DNA from: Hyunsoonleella aestuarii
Lineage (GTDB): Bacteria; Bacteroidota; Bacteroidia; Flavobacteriales; Flavobacteriaceae
Reading direction: 5' to 3'
DNA length: 64,000 nt
Assembly: GCF_006148925.1 (NCBI RefSeq)
Contig: NZ_VAWB01000003.1
Coordinates: 248,001-312,000 of the forward strand
Below, in pieces: positions 1 through 10,181 of this stretch. Below the pieces are notes generated by a model, which saw only the letters and a program-made list of their open reading frames with translations, made no database searches and was not told where the DNA came from. A program made the position numbers and the translations under genes. Every line of letters starts with the position of its first letter. Position 1 is the stretch's first letter.

Positions 1-1
1 A

Positions 2-592
2 GAAATAAATGAAGCAGGGATTTATACCGTTGAAGTAACCAATGCCAATAACTGCTCGAAAACAAGAACAATTGTCGTAAACTCATCTTTAGCGACCTTT
101 AACTCACCTCCATACAGTGTTACCGATGGGGTTCCAAATAATTCTGTAATCGTTTTGGCTAATATTCAAGGTCCCTATGAATATGCACTATATGATGAAA
201 ACAATTTTTCAATTTACAGGGACTACCAAACGAGCAATGTTTTCGATAATATATTCCCTGGTATTTACACAATTAGAATAAAGGATGTCAACGATGAGTG
301 TGGAACTATAATAAAATCTGTTTCGGTAATAGGATTTCCTAAATTCTTTACACCTAACAATGATGGTTTCCACGATACATGGCAGGTATATGGCGTCTCA
401 GACATGTTTCAACAAGACTCCAAAATCATGATATTCGACCGATTAGGAAAACTTGTAAAACAATTGAACCCAAAAGGGAAAGGTTGGGATGGAACCTATA
501 ACGGTCAAATACTACCAACCGACGACTATTGGTTTTCTGTAGCATTACAAGATGGGCGTATTTTTAAAAGTCATTTTACCTTAAAAAGGTGA
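2..592 (+). CDS. T9SS type B sorting-domain protein, C-terminal part (cut by window edge)
   Basis: The reading frame is open from base 2 to the TGA at 590-592, so this is the 3' end of a longer gene whose start lies outside the window. A TTG at 155 sits mid-domain and is not the start. The visible part has an Ig/PKD-like stretch beginning EINEAGIYTVEV, then the gliding-motility-associated C-terminal domain: FPKFFTPNNDGFHDTW, IFDRLGKLVKQL, GWDGTYNG, LPTDDYWF and a final HFTLKR. Known for the family: this type B domain directs export through the type IX system to the cell surface. The same segments recur almost unchanged at the end of the protein at 5746-8085 (NEAGIYEV, FPRFFTPNNDG, IFDRYGKLLKQL), so the two are close paralogues in a tandem array. 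The ligand or substrate cannot be told from this fragment. Confidence 0.93.
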   Translation, partial: EINEAGIYTVEVTNANNCSKTRTIVVNSSLATFNSPPYSVTDGVPNNSVIVLANIQGPYEYALYDENNFSIYRDYQTSNVFDNIFPGIYTIRIKDVNDECGTIIKSVSVIGFPKFFTPNNDGFHDTWQVYGVSDMFQQDSKIMIFDRLGKLVKQLNPKGKGWDGTYNGQILPTDDYWFSVALQDGRIFKSHFTLKR

Positions 593-615
593 AATCCCGA
601 CATAAAAACCCAGCA

Positions 616-677
616 TAAGTGCATTTTATCTGATTTTCTTTGCGTTTTATCCGAAAAAAAGCTATTTTTCGCACTTA
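616..677. other. Nested inverted repeats between two T9SS genes
   Basis: An outer repeat TAAGTGC (616-622) pairs with GCACTTA (671-677). An inner repeat CGAAAAA (652-658) pairs with TTTTTCG (665-671). This is the only structure in the 128 bp between the partial gene and the next one. It could be a weak terminator or part of the next gene's leader. No clear T-run follows on the plus strand. Confidence 0.3.
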
Positions 678-720
678 AATAAACCAAATCATTTAGTTGT
701 TTTTACCCAAATAAAACAAA

Positions 721-3700
721 GTGAAAAAAAACCTACATGCTAGTTGCACTCTAGTTCTGCTATTTTTTGGAATTAACTTAATGATTTCCCAACAAATTAC
801 GGTAGATAATAGCATTCCCTTACAACAACTTATAGAAAATAATTTAGCTAACGGTTGTGTTGAAATTTCAAATGTCACGTCTTCGGTAAATGGTAATATT
901 GATGGTATTACTAGTTATGGTGCTTTTCAACAAGGCGGATCTAATTTTCCATTAAATAATGGAATTGTTATATCTACCGGTAATGCTTCATCTGCTGGTA
1001 ACTCCATTAACAACTCCGAGTTAAGTGATGGTACAAGTAATTGGGGAACCGATCCTGATATTGAGACTTTTATTGGACAAGGAAGTATGATTAATGCAAC
1101 AGTAATCGAATTTGATTTTGTTTCGTTAACAGATATGGTTCAGTTTAACTATCTTATGGCCTCTGAAGAATATTTTGCCAACTTTCCCTGTAATGCTTAT
1201 GATGGATTTGTTTTCTTAATAAGAGAAACAACATCTTCTGGACCTTATCAAAATATTGCTTTAGTACCTGGAAGTGCGAATCCACAAGTAACGGTCGGGA
1301 ATATACATGATGCTATTCCAACGCAATGCCCAGCTTCTAACGATCAATATTTTGATGGCTATGGATTGGGAGATACTAATTACAATGGAAGAACCAATGT
1401 TTTAACTGCTGGCACTAGCGTAACTCCTAATGTTCAATATCATGTAAAATTAGTGGTTGCAGAATCTAACGATTCTTCTCAACCTTTAGCAGACACCTCG
1501 GTATTCATTGAAGCCAATACATTTACTGAATTAGAATTGGGTGATGATATTGATACATGTTCAGGTAGTGTTACTCTAGACGGTGAAATACAAAATCCAT
1601 TAGCTTCTTATGCCTGGTTTAGAGATAACTCTGTAATCTCTGGAGAAAATAACCCTACGCTTACTACCACAACAAGTGGTCTTTATAGAGTTGAAATTAG
1701 TATTAGCGGAAACACCTGCGTTATTCAAGATGAAGTTAATGTAACTATTGACACTGAATTAGCTGCTGATCCTATATCAGCTTATCAACAATGTGATAAT
1801 GATGGTAACGGCCAAGAATTTTTCGATCTTTCAACTAAAAATACGGATGTAGAAACTGCAATTCAAAATTTACCAGCGAACTATATTATTCGTTATTATC
1901 TTTCAGATAGTGATGCAAGAATGAACCCAAATAATAATATAACCACGTTAACATCAAACTCCAGGACTATCTATGTTCGTGTAGAAGATACTGTTAGTGG
2001 TTGCCTTATTTATGGAACTTTTGAATTAATTGTAAACCCTTTACCTGTTCCAATACAACCTACAAGTTTAGATGTATGTGATAACGATAGCTTACCAAAT
2101 AGTAGTACAGCAATTGATTTAAACCAAAAAAACAACGAAATAACTGGTGGAGATCCAGATCTTTTTGTTACCTATCATTATACCCAACTAGAAGCCAACG
2201 CTGGAGCAAATCCAGTTCCACAGCCATACACCAATACAAATCCTACAGAAACATTATTTGTCAGGATTATAAATAATATAACAGGATGTGCTACATCTTC
2301 AGGAACCACGCTAACCCTAAATGTCACAAATGGCAATACTGGAATTGTTCGTGACACACAATTCATTGATGCTTGTGATATGGATCATGATGGCTCTGCA
2401 ATGTTCGACTTGACTCAGGTGTTAAATGATATACTAAATGGTGAAACTGGTTTTTTACCACCAACATTTCATACCTCTATTTCAGATGCAGAAAATGGTA
2501 GCAATCCAATTCCTAATCCTCAAAATTATGTGAATTCGGATCCTGATGAACAAACTATTTATTTAAGATTAGAAGACAGTACTACGGGTTGTTATGCAGT
2601 AGTACCTATTGAAATTCATACCAATTTATTACTAACAGCAACGATTATTCCCATGACAGGTTTTGCATTTTGCGACCAAGATGGCGACGGCAATGTTGAT
2701 GTTTATTTAAACACTATTGAAAACGTTATTGCAAATGGTTTACCAAACGTTACCATTACTTTTTACGATTCTGAATCTGATCGAGATGCGAACAATAACC
2801 CAATAAACCCAAGTAATCCCTACCCAATTTCTGAAACTGCTCCAGCCACCGTTTATTTAAGACTTGAAAACGGTTTATGCACAGAAGTTTCTGAAGTAAT
2901 TTTAAGGGTTAACCCTGTTGTAACTTTCAATCAGGTTGATCCAATACCATATTGTGATAATAATGATGATGGATTTACAACAGTAGATTTTGATTCATTT
3001 GATGACACATTAACTGGAGGAACTCCAGATTTTAATGTTAGATACTACGATAATCCAGCTGACGCTGATACAGGTGTAAATTCATTACCACAATTTTATG
3101 ACACAGGTTCTGGAACTTTTTATGCTAGAATTGAAAATAACATTACAGGTTGCTATACTGTAAATCCTTTTGACATTGAGGTCATTCCAGCACCAACAGT
3201 TTCTCAACCATTAGATATTATAATATGTAATAACGGCTCAAGCACTACTGCTAATATTAGACTAGAAGATAAAATATCTGAAATTGTTTCAAGTACCAGT
3301 GGTTTAATTATTGAGTTTTTTGAAGATTTAAGTCAAGCGGAAAATTTTGACTCATCAAGCCCAACTAATAATTTAAACCAACAAAGTTTTGATGCTGGAA
3401 ATCAAACAATTTATGTACGCATTGAAGCTGCTGATTCTACGGCATGTTATAGCATAGTATCATTTAATGTTTTAGTAAACACCATTCCTATTATTCCTTC
3501 AATTGCACCTTACCAAGTTTGTGTTGATGTTGGTACATCAGATGCAGATTTTTATTTTCAAAATCAAGATGCAGAAATTTTGAATGGACAATCAGGAAAA
3601 GAAGTGTATTACTTTCAAGATGCTGCTTTTACTGTGCCTTTAGATAAAACAATACCCTATAATAGTTCTGGTTCAGAAACTATTTATGTTCGCGTTGAAA

Positions 3701-5592
3701 ATGTAACAGATCCAGATTGTAATGCTACCTCGTCTTTCTTATTGGAAATAGGCACCAACCCTAATTACAATCAAAATTTTACAGATTTTCCTCCAGACTG
3801 CCAGAATGAAGCCTTAACTAGGACTTATGATATGGATGGAAAAAGACAAGAAATCACCTCTGGTAGTACAGATGTTTTGGATATTCAGTTTTATTTAGAT
3901 GAAAGCGATGCCATAAACGCTAACAGTAATAGTTTACCAGATTCATACGACTCAGATGAACTTCAAGGACAATTTTATGTTAGAATTGAAAATACTTCGA
4001 ATTCTTGTTTTGTTATTGAAGAGGTTCGCTTCATAACTTTCCCAAAACCATTGCTTTCATTAGCGTCAATAGATCCAGTTTGCGATACCGATTATGACGG
4101 TAACGTCTCATTCGACTTAACAACAGCGATGTTTCAAGTTGACAATGTAAGATTTGGTGGAATAACCTATAGATATTTTGAAGATGCTAGTTTAAACGCT
4201 GAAATCTCGTCTTCACAACTTACTAATTATGCAGTTACCGGTACATCAACTATTTATGTAGAAGTTGAAACTGATACTGGATGCACAGATTCTTCAGCGT
4301 TGGAATTACAAGTGAACTTGCCTCCTACACTTCTTAATATAGCTACTATGGAAGATTGCGAAAATATTAGCAGAGCTTATGACTTAAGCCAAGTAGATTC
4401 GTTTGTTGTACACACTAGTAGTAATGTTACCATAAGCTATCATAATTCGTTCCCAAATGCACAAAATAATACTGGCATTTATAACGGTAAAATATTTACT
4501 TATAACACTACAGGAAATTATACCATTTATGTAAGGGTTGAAGATGAGATAACTGGTTGTCCCGCGTTTACTTCTTTTCAATTAGAAATAAGCTCAAATC
4601 CTATCGCAAATACCCCACCAAATTTGATTGGTTGTGATGATGATTTTGATGGTATGCTCGAGTTTGATCTATCATTAAACGAAGCAAATATTCTTGGAGG
4701 TCAGAGTACTTCCAATTTTTCTGTTTATTATTATAACAATGATATTGCTAATGCCGAAAACGACACAAATCGTTTAGATAATTTACATGTAGCAGTTGAT
4801 GGTGAAATAATTTATACACGTGTAGAAAACAATAATACTGGATGTTATAACGTAACACAATTCCGAACTGTTATAAACCCATTACCAATTATACCTTTAA
4901 ATGATATTGAATCTGTTTGTATCAATGACTTGCCTAAAACCCTTAGTGCAGAAACAGGTGTTTTTGGTGACACTTACTTATGGTGGACTGGAGAAACCAC
5001 TCCAGAAATTGATGTTGATTTGAGTGATTTAGGTCCAGACCGATGGGTTGAAGTTACTACAGCTACACCACAAAGTTGTCCTTTAAGAAAATATTTTGAA
5101 CTAATTCAATCCGTCGAAGCTACTATTGAAGCAACGGCAACAGCAGATTTTACAGATCCAAATACTATAACCGTTATCGTTAGTGGTATTGGCGACTATC
5201 GCTTTGCTTTGGATGGTGGTGAACCACAAACTTCTAATGTATTCAACAATGTTAGTTTGGGACCTCATATTGTTACTATTATTGATTTAAACGGTTGCGA
5301 ACCAGTTGAAACTGATGTTTTTGTAATTGATATTCCAAAATTTGTAACTCCTAATAACGATGGCGCTTTTGATACCTGGCATATAGTTGGTATTAACAGA
5401 CTACCCGGTACCTTAGTTTATGTTTATAACAGACACGGAAAGTTAATTAAAATGCTCCCTCATACGTCTATCGGATGGGATGGTACATTTAACGGTCAAA
5501 ACATGCCTTCCGATGATTATTGGTTTTCAGCCGACATTATTCATAATGGTAAATCGTTTAATATTCGCGGGCATTTTGCTCTTAAACGGTAA
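721..5592 (+). CDS. Large choice-of-anchor L, T9SS type B secreted protein
   Basis: This is a 1623-residue secreted protein starting at GTG, with a signal peptide ending near residue 23 (MISQ/Q). Residues about 25-275 match the choice-of-anchor L domain seen in bacterial surface proteins (NGIVISTGNAS, FNYLMASEEY, NAYDGFVFLI, YHVKLVVAES). An Ig-like segment follows. Then come about eleven divergent modules of 90-100 residues. Each opens with a Cys-Asp-rich signature such as CDNDGNGQEFFDLS or CDQDGDGNVDVYL, and most contain TIYVRVE(D/N) followed by TGC. The last 90 residues are a type B sorting domain (PKFVTPNNDGAFDTW, VYNRHGKLIKML, GWDGTFNG, DDYWFSA, HFALKR). Known: such proteins are exported by the T9SS and often act in adhesion or gliding. 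Inferred: the Asp-rich loops may bind calcium. The protein is far longer than its neighbour at 5746, mainly because of module number. Confidence 0.93.
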   Translation: MKKNLHASCTLVLLFFGINLMISQQITVDNSIPLQQLIENNLANGCVEISNVTSSVNGNIDGITSYGAFQQGGSNFPLNNGIVISTGNASSAGNSINNSELSDGTSNWGTDPDIETFIGQGSMINATVIEFDFVSLTDMVQFNYLMASEEYFANFPCNAYDGFVFLIRETTSSGPYQNIALVPGSANPQVTVGNIHDAIPTQCPASNDQYFDGYGLGDTNYNGRTNVLTAGTSVTPNVQYHVKLVVAESNDSSQPLADTSVFIEANTFTELELGDDIDTCSGSVTLDGEIQNPLASYAWFRDNSVISGENNPTLTTTTSGLYRVEISISGNTCVIQDEVNVTIDTELAADPISAYQQCDNDGNGQEFFDLSTKNTDVETAIQNLPANYIIRYYLSDSDARMNPNNNITTLTSNSRTIYVRVEDTVSGCLIYGTFELIVNPLPVPIQPTSLDVCDNDSLPNSSTAIDLNQKNNEITGGDPDLFVTYHYTQLEANAGANPVPQPYTNTNPTETLFVRIINNITGCATSSGTTLTLNVTNGNTGIVRDTQFIDACDMDHDGSAMFDLTQVLNDILNGETGFLPPTFHTSISDAENGSNPIPNPQNYVNSDPDEQTIYLRLEDSTTGCYAVVPIEIHTNLLLTATIIPMTGFAFCDQDGDGNVDVYLNTIENVIANGLPNVTITFYDSESDRDANNNPINPSNPYPISETAPATVYLRLENGLCTEVSEVILRVNPVVTFNQVDPIPYCDNNDDGFTTVDFDSFDDTLTGGTPDFNVRYYDNPADADTGVNSLPQFYDTGSGTFYARIENNITGCYTVNPFDIEVIPAPTVSQPLDIIICNNGSSTTANIRLEDKISEIVSSTSGLIIEFFEDLSQAENFDSSSPTNNLNQQSFDAGNQTIYVRIEAADSTACYSIVSFNVLVNTIPIIPSIAPYQVCVDVGTSDADFYFQNQDAEILNGQSGKEVYYFQDAAFTVPLDKTIPYNSSGSETIYVRVENVTDPDCNATSSFLLEIGTNPNYNQNFTDFPPDCQNEALTRTYDMDGKRQEITSGSTDVLDIQFYLDESDAINANSNSLPDSYDSDELQGQFYVRIENTSNSCFVIEEVRFITFPKPLLSLASIDPVCDTDYDGNVSFDLTTAMFQVDNVRFGGITYRYFEDASLNAEISSSQLTNYAVTGTSTIYVEVETDTGCTDSSALELQVNLPPTLLNIATMEDCENISRAYDLSQVDSFVVHTSSNVTISYHNSFPNAQNNTGIYNGKIFTYNTTGNYTIYVRVEDEITGCPAFTSFQLEISSNPIANTPPNLIGCDDDFDGMLEFDLSLNEANILGGQSTSNFSVYYYNNDIANAENDTNRLDNLHVAVDGEIIYTRVENNNTGCYNVTQFRTVINPLPIIPLNDIESVCINDLPKTLSAETGVFGDTYLWWTGETTPEIDVDLSDLGPDRWVEVTTATPQSCPLRKYFELIQSVEATIEATATADFTDPNTITVIVSGIGDYRFALDGGEPQTSNVFNNVSLGPHIVTIIDLNGCEPVETDVFVIDIPKFVTPNNDGAFDTWHIVGINRLPGTLVYVYNRHGKLIKMLPHTSIGWDGTFNGQNMPSDDYWFSADIIHNGKSFNIRGHFALKR

Positions 5593-5594
5593 AC

Positions 5595-5690
5595 TTCTAT
5601 GGTACTGCTTTGCCTATAGACGATTATTAGTTCAGTTTAGTGCTTCAAGATACAAGAGAATTTCATGGACATTTTACGTTAAAACGTTAA
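5595..5690 (+). pseudogene. Vestigial C-terminal tail of a T9SS type B protein
   Basis: Three bases after the previous gene, another frame reads FYGTALPIDDY, a TAG stop at 5628-5630, then FSLVLQDT and, a few codons later, GHFTLKR and a TAA at 5688-5690. This matches the last 31 residues of the neighbouring type B domains (FNGTALPTDDYWFKVVLAD...HFSLKR) without gaps. The TAG sits exactly where every intact copy has Trp (TGG). It is therefore the remnant of a fourth array member, with the rest deleted and one nonsense change. Its reading frame differs from that of the intact gene upstream, so it is not a readthrough extension of that gene. Confidence 0.88.
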
Positions 5691-5745
5691 CTCATATTTC
5701 TGTTTACATATAACTACCTTATCTTTACGAGCCTTTGATGCTTAA

Positions 5746-8085
5746 ATGAAAAATTTTTTTACTTTAATTGTTTTATTTTTTTTGGAAGCTAATTTAATTG
5801 GTCAAAACATAACCGTTGATAGCCAACTTTATACTCCTCAAGAACTCATTGAGAATATACTCATCGACAGTAATTGTATCACTGATGTTGTTGTTAATAA
5901 TGTGGTTGGTGGTAATTTTGGAGGAACAGAATTAAGTTATGGATACTTCGATGCGAACGGATCATCTTTTCCTTTTCAAAGTGGATTAGTGCTAAGCACA
6001 GGCAGACTATCAAATGTTCCTGGACCTAATAACACGTTAAGCGATGACGATGCACCAGGTTGGCTTGGTGACTCTGATTTAGAAAACTTACTAAACGAAA
6101 ACAATACTTTTAATGCTACGATAATAGAGTTCCAATTTAGAGCTATAGCTAATCGAGTTAGTTTTAGGTATTTATTTGCTTCAGAAGAATATCAAGAAAA
6201 TAATGTCAACACCTGCAGGTTTTCAGATTTATTTGGATTTCTGATAAGAAATGTAAATGATGCACAATATGAAAATATAGCTTTAGTTCCAGACACTCAA
6301 ACAGAAGTAAAAGTAACCACAGTTCATCCTGGTATTCCTGGGTCTGGTGGTTGCGAAGCAATTAATGAATCCTATTTTGGTAGTTTTAATACTTCTACAG
6401 CACCAATTAATTTTAATGGACAGACAGCTGTTCTTTCTGCGTCTAGCGACTTAATTCCAGGAGAAACTTATCAAGTAAAGCTTGTTATTGCTGATGAAGA
6501 AAATTTTCGATTCGATTCTGCTGTATTTCTCGAAGCTGGCAGTTTTCGATTAAATACAGACTTAGGAGCCAATCGGTTAATCCTTACAAACAATGCACTA
6601 TGTGAAGGTGAAACTCTTGAATTGGATGCTAGTGAATCTGGAAACAATGCATATTCTTGGTATAAAGATGGTGTTTTAGTAGATTTTCAACCTAACACGT
6701 GCCTTAATTGTGGAACATATAACGTGACTGAATCTGGTACTTATAATGTAGAAGTAGAACTTGAAAATGGATGTCTCTCTTATGGTGCAATAACTATTGA
6801 ATACCTACCTAAACCCATAGTTTTTAATACCGCTTTGACCGAATGTGATGATAATTTAGATGGACTTAGCTGTTATAATTTATTCGATGCCGAACCAGTA
6901 GTTACTAATGGAGATAATACATTATTAATTGAAAATTTCTTTCAATCAGTTACAGATGCCGAACAAAATATTGACGAAATAGATTCTCCCTTAACGTTTG
7001 AAAACACTAGTCCTATTCAAGTGGTTTATGCTAGAGTTGTGGATCAAGCTCGTTGTTTTTCAATTGCAGAAATTACACTGAACACGTCTAACAATGCAGT
7101 TATTATTCCACCTTTTGACACCTGTGATGACGCTGTAGTTGATGGTATTTTTGATTTTAATGAAACTGCACTACTTAACCATGTAACACCATTTGTTCCA
7201 GTAAACTCTATTATTGGTTTTTACAGATCTTTAAACGATGCATTGAAAAAATTAAATCGACTTGATAATGCGTTCGAAAACTTAATCCCAAATTCTGATA
7301 CAATATATGTGCGTATAGACAATAACTTGGGATGCTATGGTATTAGTTCTCTTGAATTAAATGTGCTATTTACACCACTCTTACTTACAGATGAAACTAC
7401 TTATTATTGTGAAGAAACTTTCCCTAGTACCATATCACTTAATGCTGGAATAATTAATGATAATCCTAACAACTATTCCTATGAATGGATTTTCAACAAT
7501 CAAAGTATTCCAAATAGTGATACTTCCTCTATAAATATTAATGAAGCAGGAATTTACGAAGTAATAGCGACCTACGGTAATGGCTGTTCTTCAAGTAGAA
7601 TGATTACAGTGGAAGCTTCTGGTAAAGCTTCAATAGATTATCAATTATCGAACAATAACACAGTAACCGTAAATGCTATAGGGTTGGGGAATTATGAATA
7701 TGCCTTGGATAACCAAGACTTTTTAAATAATAATGTTTTTACAAATGTTAAACCTGGTTTTCACACCATTTTTGTTTCTGATATTAATGGTTGTGAAATT
7801 TCAGAAAAAAAGATTTCCATTTTAGGATTCCCAAGGTTTTTCACTCCAAATAATGATGGTATTCATGAAACATGGAAACCTTATGGTGTTAATGCTGAGT
7901 TTTTTAATGGCATCTCAATTAAAATATTTGATCGTTACGGTAAGCTTTTAAAACAATTAAGTGCTACCGACTCAGGTTGGAATGGAAATTTTAATGGAAC
8001 GGCTTTACCAACAGATGATTATTGGTTTAAAGTTGTTCTTGCAGATGGTAATACTTATATGGGACATTTTTCATTAAAACGTTAA
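5746..8085 (+). CDS. Choice-of-anchor L, T9SS type B secreted protein
   Basis: This 779-residue protein has a signal peptide ending near residue 19 (LIGQ/N). A choice-of-anchor L domain spans about residues 25-270 (SGLVLSTGRLSN, VSFRYLFASEEYQ, DLFGFLIRNV, YQVKLVIADEE). An Ig-like segment with two CxxC cysteines follows, then two CDD-type modules (TECDDNLDGL, DTCDDAVVDGIFDF), a second Ig/PKD-like segment and a type B sorting domain (RFFTPNNDGIHETW, IFDRYGKLLKQL, GWNGNFNG, DDYWFKV, HFSLKR). It shares its architecture with the 1623-residue protein upstream but has two modules where that protein has about eleven. Export by the T9SS and surface display are expected from the domain. Adhesion is the likeliest role but is not shown by the sequence. 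Confidence 0.93.
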   Translation: MKNFFTLIVLFFLEANLIGQNITVDSQLYTPQELIENILIDSNCITDVVVNNVVGGNFGGTELSYGYFDANGSSFPFQSGLVLSTGRLSNVPGPNNTLSDDDAPGWLGDSDLENLLNENNTFNATIIEFQFRAIANRVSFRYLFASEEYQENNVNTCRFSDLFGFLIRNVNDAQYENIALVPDTQTEVKVTTVHPGIPGSGGCEAINESYFGSFNTSTAPINFNGQTAVLSASSDLIPGETYQVKLVIADEENFRFDSAVFLEAGSFRLNTDLGANRLILTNNALCEGETLELDASESGNNAYSWYKDGVLVDFQPNTCLNCGTYNVTESGTYNVEVELENGCLSYGAITIEYLPKPIVFNTALTECDDNLDGLSCYNLFDAEPVVTNGDNTLLIENFFQSVTDAEQNIDEIDSPLTFENTSPIQVVYARVVDQARCFSIAEITLNTSNNAVIIPPFDTCDDAVVDGIFDFNETALLNHVTPFVPVNSIIGFYRSLNDALKKLNRLDNAFENLIPNSDTIYVRIDNNLGCYGISSLELNVLFTPLLLTDETTYYCEETFPSTISLNAGIINDNPNNYSYEWIFNNQSIPNSDTSSININEAGIYEVIATYGNGCSSSRMITVEASGKASIDYQLSNNNTVTVNAIGLGNYEYALDNQDFLNNNVFTNVKPGFHTIFVSDINGCEISEKKISILGFPRFFTPNNDGIHETWKPYGVNAEFFNGISIKIFDRYGKLLKQLSATDSGWNGNFNGTALPTDDYWFKVVLADGNTYMGHFSLKR

Positions 8086-8131
8086 CGTTTTATTCTAAAA
8101 AAGGGCATCTATTTTTCCTTAATTTTGCTGT

Positions 8132-10135
8132 ATGAAATTCAAGATACAATCAGAATTTAATCCGACTGGAGACCAACCCCAAGCTATTGAACAACTTTCT
8201 GATGGTATCATCACCGAAGAAAAATACCAAACGCTTCTTGGTGTAACAGGGTCTGGTAAAACTTTTACCATAGCAAACGTCATTGAAGAAGTGCAGCGTC
8301 CAACTCTGGTTTTAGCACACAACAAGACCCTTGCTGCCCAGTTATATTCTGAATTTAAACAATTCTTTCCTGATAACGCAGTTGAATATTTTGTGTCCTA
8401 TTATGATTATTACCAACCTGAAGCATACATCCCTGTTTCAGGCGTTTATATAGAAAAAGATTTATCTATTAACGAAGAAATTGAAAAGATGCGTTTAAGC
8501 ACGACGTCTTCCCTCCTTTCTGGACGTCGAGACGTTTTAGTAGTAGCTTCAGTCTCGTGCTTATACGGTATTGGAAACCCTGTCGAATTTCAGAAAAATG
8601 TCATTTCATTAGAACGCGATCAAGTAATTTCTAGAACGCAACTATTACATCATTTGGTACAAAGTTTATATTCTAGAACCGAAGCCGAATTCAATCACGG
8701 GAACTTCAGAATAAAGGGTGATACCGTTGATATATTTCCAAGTTATGCCGATGATGCTTTTAGAATTCATTTTTTTGGTGATGAAATAGAAGATATTGAG
8801 TCTTTTAACATTCAAACCAACCAAGTCATTGAAAAATATGACCGATTGAATATTTACCCTGCCAATATGTTTGTAACATCTCCAGAAATTCTTCAAGGTG
8901 CCATAAAGGAAATTCAGGATGATTTAGTAAAACAGCATGACTACTTTAAAGAAATTGGGAAACATTTAGAAGCTAAGCGTTTAAAAGAACGTACTGAATT
9001 CGATTTAGAAATGATTCGAGAATTAGGCTACTGCTCTGGTATTGAAAACTATTCCAGATATTTGGATGGCAGATTACCAGGAACACGTCCATTCTGTCTG
9101 CTCGACTACTTCCCAGATGATTATTTGATGGTGGTCGATGAAAGTCACGTAACTATTTCTCAAGTGCATGCCATGTATGGCGGGGATAGAAGTCGAAAAG
9201 AAAATTTAGTAGAATATGGGTTTAGACTTCCTGCTGCTATGGATAATCGACCATTAAAATTTGAGGAATTTGAAGCGCTACAAAACCAAGTGATTTATGT
9301 AAGCGCCACGCCTGCAGATTATGAATTGCAGAAAACCGATGGCATTTATGTGGAACAGGTTATTAGACCAACTGGTCTCTTAGATCCTATTATCGAAGTG
9401 CGCCCCAGTTTAAATCAAATAGATGATTTAATTGAAGAAATCCAACTTCGTGTTGAAAAAGATGAGCGTACGTTGGTAACAACCCTAACCAAGCGAATGG
9501 CCGAGGAGTTGACTAAATATCTCGATAGAATTCAAATTAGATGCCGTTATATACATAGTGATGTAGACACTTTAGAGCGTGTTGAAATCATGCAAGATTT
9601 ACGTAAAGGTTTATTTGATGTCTTAGTTGGCGTTAATTTACTTCGTGAAGGGTTAGATTTACCCGAAGTATCGCTGGTGGCGATTTTAGATGCTGACAAG
9701 GAAGGTTTTTTACGTTCAACACGCTCATTAACACAAACGGTTGGTAGAGCTGCCAGAAACTTAAATGGTAAAGCCATTATGTATGCTGATAAAATCACAA
9801 AGAGCATGCAAAAAACAATTGACGAAACTGAATACAGACGTGAAAAACAGATTACTTATAATACAGAAAATAATATTACTCCTAAAGCTTTAAACAAAAG
9901 TTTAGACAATGCCTTGGCAAAAAATTCGGTTAGCACTTATAGTTATGAACTTGAAGCAGCTAGAGCAGCAGAACCAGAAAGTGAATATTTGAGTAAACCA
10001 GAACTTGAAAAGAAAATTCGTGAAAAACGTAAATTAATGGAAGAAGCTGCGAAGGCATTAGATTTTATTATAGCTGCAAAATTGCGTGACGAAATAAAAC
10101 AATACCGATATAAAATAGAAAAGCTAAAAGTATAA
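8132..10135 (+). CDS. uvrB: Excinuclease ABC subunit B
   Basis: UvrB is the damage-verifying helicase of nucleotide excision repair. UvrA loads it and it recruits UvrC. The 667 residues are full length. Visible features are Walker A GVTGSGKT at residues 37-44, the DNA-gripping beta-hairpin YYDYYQPEAYIP, the DESH Walker B box, helicase motif VI QTVGRAARN, and a C-terminal UVR motif that binds UvrC. The ATG at 8132 begins the canonical MKFKIQSEFNPTGDQPQAI. A TAATTTTG sequence matching the -7 consensus lies at 8120-8127, only four bases before the ATG. Either the mRNA has almost no leader or this box is fortuitous. The gene stands alone between the secreted-protein array and a convergent small gene. 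Confidence 0.98.
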   Translation: MKFKIQSEFNPTGDQPQAIEQLSDGIITEEKYQTLLGVTGSGKTFTIANVIEEVQRPTLVLAHNKTLAAQLYSEFKQFFPDNAVEYFVSYYDYYQPEAYIPVSGVYIEKDLSINEEIEKMRLSTTSSLLSGRRDVLVVASVSCLYGIGNPVEFQKNVISLERDQVISRTQLLHHLVQSLYSRTEAEFNHGNFRIKGDTVDIFPSYADDAFRIHFFGDEIEDIESFNIQTNQVIEKYDRLNIYPANMFVTSPEILQGAIKEIQDDLVKQHDYFKEIGKHLEAKRLKERTEFDLEMIRELGYCSGIENYSRYLDGRLPGTRPFCLLDYFPDDYLMVVDESHVTISQVHAMYGGDRSRKENLVEYGFRLPAAMDNRPLKFEEFEALQNQVIYVSATPADYELQKTDGIYVEQVIRPTGLLDPIIEVRPSLNQIDDLIEEIQLRVEKDERTLVTTLTKRMAEELTKYLDRIQIRCRYIHSDVDTLERVEIMQDLRKGLFDVLVGVNLLREGLDLPEVSLVAILDADKEGFLRSTRSLTQTVGRAARNLNGKAIMYADKITKSMQKTIDETEYRREKQITYNTENNITPKALNKSLDNALAKNSVSTYSYELEAARAAEPESEYLSKPELEKKIREKRKLMEEAAKALDFIIAAKLRDEIKQYRYKIEKLKV

Positions 10136-10181
10136 AACCTTTAGCCTTTCATAATTTAGGATTCAAACCAGTTCCTAAGTA

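Noticed and set aside
1780-4900. Tandem DNA repeat or CRISPR-like array in the large T9SS gene
   Set aside because: The repetition is at protein level only. Modules are too diverged at DNA level to be direct repeats, and there are no spacers.
5480-5713. 77-codon plus-strand reading frame spanning the end of the 1623-residue gene
   Set aside because: It is an out-of-frame shadow. The meaningful signal in its second half is in another frame (the sorting-domain remnant at 5595-5690).
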